Shown one piece after another: positions 24,277-31,232 of a stretch of DNA of 32,411 bases. The notes under the pieces were generated by a model. The model worked only from the letters and a program-made list of their open reading frames with translations. It was not told where the DNA came from and made no database searches. Position numbers and translations under genes: made by a program. Each line of letters opens with the position of its first letter. Position 1 is the first letter of the stretch. Source of the DNA: Actinomycetales bacterium (GTDB lineage: Bacteria > Actinomycetota > Actinomycetes > Actinomycetales > Microbacteriaceae); contig JAATFB010000057.1 of the NCBI GenBank assembly GCA_015655415.1, forward strand, positions 1-32,411. Direction: 5' to 3'.

Positions 24277-25053
24277 TCAGGTCGCGGTGTAACCGCCGTC
24301 TGCGGCAAGGATGGAGCCCGTGATGTAGCTGGCGGCTGAGGACGCGAGGAAAGCATAGGGTGCGGCGATCTCATCAACGCTCGCACGGCGACCCAGCGGC
24401 GTGAAGGTGCTGATGCGCTGGTCGGACTCGGGGTCGTCGTGCGCGGTGACGCCGTCCATGATGTTCGCGACATACCCGGGTGCGACCGCGTTCACCCGGA
24501 TGCCGTGCTCAGCCCACTCGGCGGCAAGGGTGCGCACGAGCTGGTTGATACCGCCTTTGCTCGCCGCGTACGGGGCGAGAGTGGGGATGCCGACGGTCCC
24601 TGCGATGGAAGAGGTGATGGTGACCGACCCGGGCTGACCGGTCGTGATCCAGTGGCGAGCTGCGGCCTGGGCGGGCTGGAACGCGCCGCGCAGGTTGACG
24701 GCGAGGACGCGGTCCCATTCCTCGGAGCTGTAGTCGATCGCGGGCTTGATGATGTCGATCCCGGCATTGCAGACCAGATGGTCCACGCGCCCGAACGCCT
24801 GCACCGCGACATCCATGAGTCTTGTCGGCGTCGCCGGGTCGGTGACATCACCGGCCAGAGGTAGCACGCGGGCGGTGTCGCCAATCTGCTCGCCGAGGGT
24901 CCGTGCGGCGTCTTCCGTCTCACGGGTGTCGAACCCGTTGACGGCGACGGACGCGCCCTGCCGCAGCAATGTGCGGGCGATCGCGAACCCGATCCCGCGA
25001 CTGGAGCCCGTCACGATGGCAGTCGTCCCGGTGAGGTCGAAAAGATCGGTCAT
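24277..25053 (-). CDS. Short-chain dehydrogenase/reductase (classical SDR)
   Basis: Oxidoreductase of 258 residues. Motifs in order: TAIVTGSSRGIGFAIARTLL (TGxxxGIG, about 12-19), HLVCNAGIDIIKPAIDY (CNAG in place of NNAG), the serine of VTITSSIAGTVG, and PYAASKGGINQLVRTLAAEW (YxxxK), ending with the usual ITGSILAADGGYT. The ATG at 25053 has AAGGAG upstream. It follows the SnoaL-like gene by 82 bases on the same strand, so the two probably form one operon controlled by the TetR regulator at 25718. Preference for a polyol, sugar or ketone substrate cannot be told. Confidence 0.93.
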   Translation of the reverse strand: MTDLFDLTGTTAIVTGSSRGIGFAIARTLLRQGASVAVNGFDTRETEDAARTLGEQIGDTARVLPLAGDVTDPATPTRLMDVAVQAFGRVDHLVCNAGIDIIKPAIDYSSEEWDRVLAVNLRGAFQPAQAAARHWITTGQPGSVTITSSIAGTVGIPTLAPYAASKGGINQLVRTLAAEWAEHGIRVNAVAPGYVANIMDGVTAHDDPESDQRISTFTPLGRRASVDEIAAPYAFLASSAASYITGSILAADGGYTAT

Positions 25054-25135
25054 CGAATGAGCTCCTTGATCGTCACGTCCCCTTGTTGATAGCACCTCCC
25101 GACGGCGGCGGTAAGGTTCGTGACGCGACGAGGGG

Positions 25136-25597
25136 TCATGGCTGGGACGGTCGCGTGTCGGTCCAGACGATGATGAGCTTGCGCTCGGCGAACAGCCACG
25201 CACTGCTCTGCTTGATGTAGGCGTCCTCGTAGCGGATCGACATCACGATCAGCTTTCGCCCGTCATCGGCGTCGAGGAGGTGGTGGGCCAGGCAGTAGCC
25301 CTCGCCGGTCGCGCTCGCACCGTCCAGCGTGATGGTGAACTGGCCGTTGAAGTGAGTCGTCGCCGCGTACTGCGATAACGCCGAGAAGCCCTCGACGTGC
25401 TGCTCTCGGGTGGTGAGCACCTGCACAGGCTCACCAGGCTCACCCATGTAGACGAGCGTGCGGGCCTCAGGGGTGAACAGCTCCGCCTGTGCTCCCGGCT
25501 GACGGAGATCGGCGTAGTGCGCGTAAGCGTCGATCAGCTCACGGATCGCAAGACGGTCAGCGGCCTCCTCCGGGGTGACGGTCATATGGATGCTCAT
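25136..25597 (-). CDS. SnoaL-like / NTF2-superfamily protein
   Basis: Protein of 153 residues. It has the N-terminal helix of SnoaL_4-type proteins (AADRLAIRELIDAYAHYADL), the pocket segment LFTPEARTLVYMGEPGEPVQ, and central strands ATTHFNGQFTITLDG, ATGEGYCLAHHLL and LIVMSIRYEDAYI. The alternating hydrophobic pattern and final WLFAERKLIIVWTDTR are family-like. AGAAGGAG lies before the ATG at 25597. These proteins act as small dehydratases or cyclases or bind ligands. It is the first gene after a double operator bound, by inference, by the divergent TetR protein, and likely cotranscribed with the SDR. Confidence 0.9.
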   Translation of the reverse strand: MSIHMTVTPEEAADRLAIRELIDAYAHYADLRQPGAQAELFTPEARTLVYMGEPGEPVQVLTTREQHVEGFSALSQYAATTHFNGQFTITLDGASATGEGYCLAHHLLDADDGRKLIVMSIRYEDAYIKQSSAWLFAERKLIIVWTDTRPSQP

Positions 25598-25646
25598 GTG
25601 TACTCCTTCTGACTCACCCCTTCTCGCGATGTTCTGCGGATTAACA

Positions 25647-25693
25647 TTGAAATGGAGTGCGCTCCGTTTCAACATAACGGATAGCACTCCGTT
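25647..25693. promoter_or_regulatory. Two tandem TetR-type operators in a divergent promoter
   Basis: Operator 1 is a near-perfect 26-bp dyad at 25647-25672 with arms TTGAAA...TTTCAA around GGAG...CTCC. Operator 2 is AACGGA-N6-TCCGTT at 25676-25693. The cores align as AAYGGAnnGCnCTCCGTT, identical at 14 of 18 positions, 25 bases apart. The dyads lie between the SnoaL-like gene and the TetR gene, 25 bases from the TetR start. Two helical turns between centres fits two dimers on one face. Confidence 0.75.
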
Positions 25694-25717
25694 TCTCAAC
25701 GATGCCAGGAGGAACCG

Positions 25718-26287
25718 ATGGCGACCACAGACGCGCGCCCCAGGGCGGACAAGCAGCGCAATCGACAGAAGCTGATCGAGGTCGCGGCGCAGGCGTTCGC
25801 TCGCGACGGCGCCGCAACATCGTTGAACCAGATCGCACGCGAAGCGGGTGTCGGCATCGCGACATTGTTCCGCCACTTCACCACGCGCGAGGAACTCATC
25901 GAGGCCACATTCCGCAACGAGCTCGCGCGAATCTGTGATGCGGCCCCGGAACTGGCCGCGGCTGAACCAGCACCCGCGGCGCTGGCTGAGTGGATGATGC
26001 GGTTCCTGGAGTACATGACGACGAAGCACGGCATGGTCGACACACTCCAGGCGATGATGACCACTGGATCACCGCTCTACAACGAGACCCTCGGGCGCCT
26101 CACCGATGCGGTGCGCACGCTGATGGATGCAGGGACTGCCAGTCGGGCGTTGCGTGAGGATGTCGACCCGTCCGACGTGCTGGCCCAGCTCGGGGGGATC
26201 GCCTACATGGCCGGCGAACCCGACCAACGAGACCAGGCGGCCAGGATGATCGACCTGCTCATCGACGGACTACGCATCCACAACTGA
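25718..26287 (+). CDS. TetR family transcriptional regulator
   Basis: Repressor of 189 residues. The helix-turn-helix region reads RQKLIEVAAQAFARDGAATS, LNQIAREAGVGIATLFRHFT and TREELIEATFRNEL (residues 16-62). The C-terminal ligand domain is helical (WMMRFLEYMTTKHGMVDTLQ; ASDVLAQLGGIAYMAG-like segment). A strong CAGGAGGA precedes the ATG. It is divergent from the SnoaL-SDR operon, with two related dyads in the promoter, and likely represses both itself and that operon until a substrate of the SDR or a related compound binds. It converges with the next SDR gene. Confidence 0.93.
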   Translation: MATTDARPRADKQRNRQKLIEVAAQAFARDGAATSLNQIAREAGVGIATLFRHFTTREELIEATFRNELARICDAAPELAAAEPAPAALAEWMMRFLEYMTTKHGMVDTLQAMMTTGSPLYNETLGRLTDAVRTLMDAGTASRALREDVDPSDVLAQLGGIAYMAGEPDQRDQAARMIDLLIDGLRIHN

Positions 26288-26351
26288 CACCTCGGCGCGA
26301 CGAGAGTGTGCGAGCGCGCCGCGGAAAGCACCCCGATCTCGCAGCGCGACG

Positions 26352-27098
26352 CTATAGCCCCGGGTTGATGGCGGCGACCATCTGGTCGTAGGCGCCGTTG
26401 ACCTCGGCGAAGCGCATCGGCTTCACCGCTTCGACGAGGATCTCCGGCCCCTCCCCCTGGGCCTGGAGCAGGGTGATGACCTCGTCGACGAACGCGTCGA
26501 GCGGGAGGAAGTGCTCGAACTCCGCCTGTCCCGGGGTGAGGTCGGTGCGGACCCCGGGCGGGACGATCTCGAGAACCTGGACGGACGAGTCGGCGAGCTG
26601 GAGGCGGATCGTGTCCGTGAACCGGTGGATGAATGCCTTGGAGCCGTTGTAGGTCGGGAACGCCGCGACCGGGGTGTGGGCGAGACCGGAGGAGACGGTG
26701 ATGATCGCCGCATCCTCCCGGGTCTGCAGGTGCTCGACGAATGCGGCGATCAGCCGGATCGGGCCGAGCACGTTCGTGACCACGGTGCGCTCCGCGGTGG
26801 CGAGGAAGTCGGCGCTGTGCACGTCTTCGGCAGCCATGATTCCGGCCATCGCGATCAGCACGTCCACGTCCGGGTGCTGGGCGAGCACCTCATCACGTGC
26901 GGTCAGCACGGATGCCGGGTCGGCCGTGTCGATGCGGACGGTGGAGACGCCGTGCTCCTGGGCGAGCCGGTCCAGCAGCGCGGTACGGCGTCCGCCGATG
27001 ATGACGGTGCTGCCCGCGGACTTGAGGCGAAGGGCGAGAGCTAGTCCGATGCCGGAGGTGGCGCCGGGGATGAAGATGGTTCGGGTGGAGATGTCCAC
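26352..27098 (-). CDS. Short-chain dehydrogenase/reductase (DltE-like)
   Basis: Protein of 248 residues. The nucleotide motif TIFIPGATSGIGLALALRLK has proline before GATSGIG, the form seen in DltE-type SDRs. Further motifs are VDVLIAMAGIM (AMAG in place of NNAG), SSGLAHTPVAAFPTYNGSKA (S, then YxxxK) and VPPGVRTDLTPGQ. The start is GTG at 27098 with GGGAAC upstream. It is divergent from the XRE-type regulator at 27237, an arrangement widespread in Actinobacteria, where the regulator probably controls the SDR. Substrate unknown. Confidence 0.93.
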   Translation of the reverse strand: MDISTRTIFIPGATSGIGLALALRLKSAGSTVIIGGRRTALLDRLAQEHGVSTVRIDTADPASVLTARDEVLAQHPDVDVLIAMAGIMAAEDVHSADFLATAERTVVTNVLGPIRLIAAFVEHLQTREDAAIITVSSGLAHTPVAAFPTYNGSKAFIHRFTDTIRLQLADSSVQVLEIVPPGVRTDLTPGQAEFEHFLPLDAFVDEVITLLQAQGEGPEILVEAVKPMRFAEVNGAYDQMVAAINPGL

Positions 27099-27159
27099 GA
27101 CTGGTTGTTCCCTTCGTTGTAGGTGCCTCCAGCCTCATCCGGCGATCGTCCTGGCGGGA

Positions 27160-27191
27160 GAGGAGCGGTTATCGGAGGACCGCCGCTCCTC
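27160..27191. promoter_or_regulatory. Inverted repeat between SDR and XRE regulator
   Basis: GAGGAGCGG (27160-27168) and CCGCTCCTC (27183-27191) form 9-bp arms separated by 14 bases in the divergent promoter. It could be the operator of the XRE regulator or a leader hairpin; position favours the operator reading. Confidence 0.4.
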
Positions 27192-27236
27192 CCCTCCACC
27201 CTGTCCGCGGCGGGTCCGGCGACCTATCGTGGGCAG

Positions 27237-28076
27237 GTGGATCGTCTACAGCTCGCCGATTTCCTCCGCCACCGACGAGGCGCCCTCCGTGCGGAAGACG
27301 TCGGCATCGTGCCCGGGCCTCGGAGGCGCACCACGGGCTTGCGGCGCGAAGAGGTCGCGGCTCTCACTGGGATGTCGCCGGACTATTACACCCGGCTGGA
27401 GCAGGCGCGTGGACCGCACCCGTCCGAGCAGATGCTCGGCGCCCTCGCCAGGGCGCTCCGTCTGACCGCCGATGAAAGGGACCACCTCTACCGCCTGTCC
27501 GGCCACAACCCCCCGGCCCGCCACGGGCTCGACACACACGTGGCCCCCGCGCTCCAGCGCGTCCTCGACCGGCTCGACGACACCCCCGCGCTGATCCTGT
27601 CCAGCCTGGGTGAGACGCTCGTGCAGAACCGGCTCGCCGCCGCACTCTTCGGCGACCACACTCGGCACACCGGGCCGGCACGATCAGGCATCTACCGGTG
27701 GTTCACCAATCCCGCCGAACGCGCCTGCTACCCGCCCGCCGCGCACTCGCATCAGAGTCGCGCGCAGGTCGCGAACCTCCGTGTCGCGTTCAGCCTGGGC
27801 GGGCCCTCTTCCCGCGCCGGTGAGCTCGTCCGGGCACTGAGCAAGGTCAGTGCGGAGTTCGTCGAGCTCTGGGAGCTGCACGAGGTCGTCACCCGTTTCG
27901 AGGACCACAAGGTCCTCCTGCATCCCGAGCTGGGCGAGATCGAACTCGACTGCCAAGCACTGTTCACCGAGGACCAAGCTCAGGCTCTCCTCGTGCTCGC
28001 CGCACCGCCGCGGACAGAAGCCTCCGAGAAGCTGCAACTGCTCGCCGTCCTCGGCCACGAACAGTTCGCATCGTGA
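27237..28076 (+). CDS. XRE-type regulator with MmyB-like ligand-binding domain
   Basis: Regulator of 279 residues. The N-terminal helix-turn-helix covers about residues 5-75 (LADFLRHRRGALRAEDVGIV, GLRREEVAALTGMSPDYYTR, LEQARGPHPSEQMLGALARA). The rest is the PAS-like MmyB domain (LDDTPALILSSLGETLVQNR; ELHEVVTRFEDHKVLLHPEL; LDCQALFTEDQAQALLVLAA), which binds fatty-acid-like ligands in studied relatives. The GTG at 27237 was chosen because it starts the conserved region; the frame is open back to 27123 but overlaps the promoter. Divergent from the DltE-like SDR. Confidence 0.92.
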   Translation: MDRLQLADFLRHRRGALRAEDVGIVPGPRRRTTGLRREEVAALTGMSPDYYTRLEQARGPHPSEQMLGALARALRLTADERDHLYRLSGHNPPARHGLDTHVAPALQRVLDRLDDTPALILSSLGETLVQNRLAAALFGDHTRHTGPARSGIYRWFTNPAERACYPPAAHSHQSRAQVANLRVAFSLGGPSSRAGELVRALSKVSAEFVELWELHEVVTRFEDHKVLLHPELGEIELDCQALFTEDQAQALLVLAAPPRTEASEKLQLLAVLGHEQFAS

Positions 28077-28134
28077 GCCCTGTCATCACGGACGACGGCA
28101 ACGGACTCTGTGTCATGGAGCGGATCACCGTCCC

Positions 28135-28863
28135 ATGAGAGAGATAGTCCTGCAGCCGGGCGTCGATTCGCCGATCGGCCGCCCCATCAGGCTCGCGTTC
28201 GCCCGCGAAGACGCCACCATCGTCGCTTCTTACACTTCGAATGAGGTAGCCGCAGCCGAATACGACGACGAGCTGGACGCGCTCGACGTCAGGCACCTCA
28301 TCGTTCGCAGTGACTCGTCCCGTCCCGAGGAGATCCGAGGCCTCCTTCGCCCGGGCGAAGGAGGCCTTCGGTCGGATCGACGTGGTGGTCTCCAACGTCG
28401 GTATCGAGCTGATCGACACGCCCGTCCCGGAGACCACCGACGAGCAGGTCGAGCTGCTGCTGAACGGCAACGTCCGAGGCACCCGCTACACCCTCTAGGA
28501 AGCGACAACGGCCGTTGAGGACGGCGGCCGGATCTTCGCCACCGGATCGACGATCGCGCTCAACGCACCCGCCGGTGCATCGCTGTACTCCGCCACCAAG
28601 GGGACCCTCAAGCCCATGGTCCAAGCTCTCGCCTGTGAAGTCGCCCCGCGCGGCATCACCGCTAACCTCATCACGCCCGGCGTGGTCGAAGGCGCCGGCG
28701 TCATCCGCGACCTACCCCAGGACACGATCGACGGATACGCCGCGCTCAACCCCTTCGGCCGCCAGGCCCGACCCGACGACATCGGCCCGCTCGCGGTCTT
28801 CCTCCTCTCCCCCGGCGCCGCTTTCATCAACGGCCAGGCCATCGCCGTCGACGGCGGCTCCTT
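28135..28863 (+). pseudogene. Broken SDR gene: frameshift and nonsense codon
   Basis: From the ATG at 28135 the frame reads REIVLQPGVDSPIGRPIRLA, FAREDATIVASYTSNEVAAA and ends at SSRPEEI; an extra base near 28336 shifts to EASFARAKEAFGRIDVVVSN, which runs to TRYTL and a TAG at 28496-28498. The same frame continues EATTAVEDGGRIFATGSTIA, LYSATKGTLK (YxxxK) and FINGQAIAVDGGSF. CAG to TAG is the simplest explanation of the stop. The cofactor motif is also degraded (PGVDSPIG). Two independent lesions plus motif decay make a true pseudogene likely. A 30-bp perfect palindrome begins two bases after the frameshift. Confidence 0.8.
28338..28367. repeat. Perfect 30-bp palindrome inside the broken SDR
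   Basis: The half-site AGGCCTCCTTCGCCC (28338-28352) is followed directly by its exact complement (28353-28367), with no spacer. It encodes EASFARAKEAF in the SDR frame, so codon choice may explain it. It lies beside the frameshift. Confidence 0.85.
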
Positions 28864-28950
28864 CATGAAACGCACACGCGGTCGGCCACGGCTGCAGCGC
28901 CGCTGCGCACCGCCTGGTCCCGATCGGGAACCGGCGGCTCTGCTGGACGA

Positions 28951-29076
28951 GTCGTCTCGCTCGACGCCGGCGGGCTGACCGTCCGAGATATCGAGCACCA
29001 CCTCGTAGCGACACTCGGCGTCGATCTCAGCCACGAGACGATCTCGAACATGACCGAGGAGATCGCTCCGCAGTGA
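28951..29076 (+). pseudogene. IS256-family transposase fragment
   Basis: The frame reads VVSLDAGGLTVRDIEHHLVA, TLGVDLSHETISNMTEEI and stops at 29074. This is the conserved N-terminal-middle segment of IS256 (Mutator-like) transposases, where intact members have SLYAxGMTVRDIQ and LSxDTISxIT. Nothing of the DDE domain follows. It sits directly after the broken SDR; the region 28864-28950 is degraded and frameshifted. Confidence 0.7.
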
Positions 29077-29164
29077 TCTGGCCTGGGCCGGTCATCGCGA
29101 ACGGTCTCCCGGGGTGGAGGGCGGCAGCTGAGGGCGACCGATTTGATGGCGCCGTCGAGAGCCC

Positions 29165-29503
29165 CCTTTCGAGTGACTTCTGCAGGGTGAGGTAGGCGAT
29201 CACGATGAGGAGGCTGATCAGCACGAGGGCAGCGAAGATCTTCAGAGGTCGGAGCCGCAGGTGCTAGCAAATGGAGCGGGATCGCGGCCACGGCGCCAAG
29301 GTACAGGTCGGGCAGGAACAGCAGCGGAAGGAAGAATTCGTTCCGGGACTGTAGGAACACGCCCGCACGATCAGAACGGCGGTGAACAGTCCGCCGATAC
29401 GGGCATAGAGGCGGATCGTGGTGTCGTGGAGCAGCGCGTCGACGCTGGCCCATCGGTCGGCGTCGGAGACGGAGATCTCGGGGAGGATGTTCGGCGCGAC
29501 CAT
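29165..29503 (-). pseudogene. Decayed small membrane protein gene
   Basis: Three minus-strand frames join into one hydrophobic protein: MVAPNILPEISVSDADRWAS, LYARIGGLFTAVLIVRAC; then VFLQSRNEFFLPLLFLPDLY, LGAVAAIPLHLLA; then IFAALVLISLLIVIAYLTLQ, KSLERG. Four helices are apparent and the switches occur near 29358 and 29236. I do not recognise the family. It lies directly behind the decayed GbsR/MarR-like fragment, as if regulator and membrane protein had been an operon. Confidence 0.55.
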
Positions 29504-29523
29504 GAGGCGGATCGCCTTGTGGG

Positions 29524-29710
29524 CCGGCGCGTGCCGCGCTCGACCCCGGATCGAACGATGTCCGCGGCGCTCAGGTATGCGATTCCGCCCGAAACGGCGG
29601 CGGGGCTGAGCATCAGCGTCTCGGAAAGGTCGGCGACCGTCAGTGCTTCTTCGTCGCCGAGAACGAGCGCTGTCACGATGCGGGCTGGTACGTAAGGCTC
29701 CCGATCGCGA
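29524..29710 (-). pseudogene. Decayed GbsR/MarR-like regulator fragment
   Basis: The frame reads REPYVPARIVTALVLGDEEA, LTVADLSETLMLSPAAVSGG, IAYLSAADIVRSGVERGTRR. This is the winged helix of a GbsR-type MarR protein and aligns with the intact neighbour at 29807 (RIFASLMSAPSGQLTAAALS, SRLGVGPSAISNGAKMLRSL). The N-terminus and the C-terminal dimerisation helices are missing. It is a broken paralogue. Confidence 0.65.
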
Positions 29711-29806
29711 TGGCGGCGACGATGTCGATGTCATCCGGCGGTCCCCCGCGTGCGGTTGTGACTGACATCCCGTGTCCTGATGCCGAGCGGAGGACAAACG
29801 CCCTCG

Positions 29807-30250
29807 TCAGCGTGTGGCTCGCCAGCGCTCCACGAGGACGGGGAGTTCTGTTCGGAGGAAGGCGAAGAAGTCCGCTGTCTCGATCAGCCGTTGCGTGGCG
29901 CTGGGGTCGTCAACGGCTTGGGCGCCTTCCGTGAGGATGCTTTCGAGTGTTCGGAGCCCGTCGTTCTGGCTGGCTACGGCCTCCATCCAGGCGTCCGGTC
30001 TGACCTCGTACACGATCTGGCGGTCGCTACGCCGGGTCACGTCGACCAGGCTGAGGCTTCGGAGCATCTTCGCTCCGTTCGAGATGGCCGATGGTCCGAC
30101 ACCTAGCCGACTTGAGAGCGCCGCGGCGGTGAGCTGGCCGCTCGGGGCGGACATCAGCGAAGCGAAGATGCGTGCCGACATTCGCGGCCAGCCCGAGCGG
30201 GCGAGCACATCGGCGAACCGCTCCACGAACTTCTCGTCCTTCTCCGGCAT
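29807..30250 (-). CDS. GbsR/MarR family transcriptional regulator
   Basis: Regulator of 147 residues. An N-terminal helix (KFVERFADVLARSGWPRMSA) leads into the winged helix (LTAAALSSRLGVGPSAISNG, AKMLRSLSLVDVTRRSDRQI, VYEVRPDAWMEAV), followed by C-terminal dimerisation helices (ETADFFAFLRTELPVLVERW). This is the architecture of regulators that sit beside actinobacterial antibiotic ABC exporters. GGAGGCTGAGG precedes the ATG. It is divergent from the exporter operon at 30327 and probably represses it; TGTAGT repeats in the promoter are candidate contacts. Confidence 0.92.
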   Translation of the reverse strand: MPEKDEKFVERFADVLARSGWPRMSARIFASLMSAPSGQLTAAALSSRLGVGPSAISNGAKMLRSLSLVDVTRRSDRQIVYEVRPDAWMEAVASQNDGLRTLESILTEGAQAVDDPSATQRLIETADFFAFLRTELPVLVERWRATR

Positions 30251-30302
30251 TCCTCAGCCTCCGCTCTCCGGGTCGTCCTCACGGCATCCTAACGCCACTT
30301 CA

Positions 30303-30326
30303 TGTAGTTCACGAATAATGTGTAGT
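30303..30326. promoter_or_regulatory. Divergent promoter with TGTAGT direct repeat
   Basis: TGTAGT occurs at 30303-30308 and 30321-30326, in an AT-rich stretch between the GbsR/MarR gene and the ABC operon. The 18-base spacing is near two helical turns. It is a plausible operator; the second copy abuts the first ATG of the ABC gene. Confidence 0.35.
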
Positions 30327-31232
30327 ATGACTGCCATGACCAACGCGGTGGAGATGCAGCAGATCACCAAGGCGTTCGGGCGCGTCCGAGCGCTGGACGG
30401 CCTGGACCTGACGCTGGAGACGGGGAGTGTGCATGGGCTGCTCGGGCCGAACGGGGCCGGCAAGTCCACGACGATCCGGGTGCTGCTCGGGATGCTCCAC
30501 GCCGACAGCGGCACCGTGCGGGTGCTGGGCCAGGATCCGTGGACCGAGGCGCCGCAGGTACGCCGGCGTCTGTCGTACGTCCCCGGCGACGTGAGCCTGT
30601 GGCCGAACCTCACCGGCGGCGAGGTCATCGACCTGCTCGCGAAAATGCATGGGGGCGAGGATCGCGCCCGCCGCGATGCGCTGATCGCGCGGTTCGAGCT
30701 CGACCCGACCCGACGCAGCCGCACCTACTCGAAAGGGAACCGGCAGAAGGTCGGCCTGATCTCGGCGCTGAGTGTCACCGCCGAGTTGCTGATCCTGGAC
30801 GAGCCGACCTCGGGCCTGGACCCGCTCATGGAGGATGTCTTCAAACAGTGCGTGATCGAGGCGCGCGATGAGGGGCGCACGGTCCTGCTGTCCAGCCACA
30901 TCCTGTCCGAGGTCGAACAGCTCTGCGATCGGGTCAGCATCGTACGTGCCGGGAGGGTAGTGGAAACCGGCACGCTCGCCGACCTTCGTGGTCACGCGAC
31001 AACGGTGGTCACGGCCACCCTCTCCCGCCCGCCGGGAGACCTTGCAGCGATCCCCGGCGTGGAGCGGGCGACGGTGGACGGCACCCGTGTCGAGCTGACC
31101 ACCACCCGGTTCGACGAGCTGATGACCACACTGGCATCGTCGGGGATCGAGACGCTGACCGTGGCGCCGCCAACCCTCGAAGACCTGTTCCTGCACTACT
31201 ACGACCAGGCTCCCGCCGGAGCGACAGCATGA
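30327..31232 (+). CDS. ABC exporter ATP-binding protein (antibiotic/tetronasin-type)
   Basis: ATPase subunit of 301 residues. Motifs in order: Walker A near 40-48 (GLLGPNGAGKSTTIRVLLGM), Q-loop region (LSYVPGDVSLWPNL, with Pro-Gly in place of the usual Q), signature TYSKGNRQKVGLISAL, Walker B ELLILDEPTSGLDPLM, and H-loop LLSSHILSEVEQLCDR. The C-terminal 80 residues are a DrrA-like extension. Three ATGs (30327, 30336, 30354) are possible starts; none has a strong ribosome site and transcripts may be nearly leaderless. It overlaps the permease by ATGA. The pair probably exports a polyketide or similar antibiotic, under the divergent GbsR/MarR regulator. Confidence 0.93.
   Translation: MTAMTNAVEMQQITKAFGRVRALDGLDLTLETGSVHGLLGPNGAGKSTTIRVLLGMLHADSGTVRVLGQDPWTEAPQVRRRLSYVPGDVSLWPNLTGGEVIDLLAKMHGGEDRARRDALIARFELDPTRRSRTYSKGNRQKVGLISALSVTAELLILDEPTSGLDPLMEDVFKQCVIEARDEGRTVLLSSHILSEVEQLCDRVSIVRAGRVVETGTLADLRGHATTVVTATLSRPPGDLAAIPGVERATVDGTRVELTTTRFDELMTTLASSGIETLTVAPPTLEDLFLHYYDQAPAGATA

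Noticed and set aside
26288-26351. Possible terminator between convergent TetR and SDR genes (GGCGCG and CGCGCC arms)
   Set aside because: The arms are only six bases with a long loop; not convincing.
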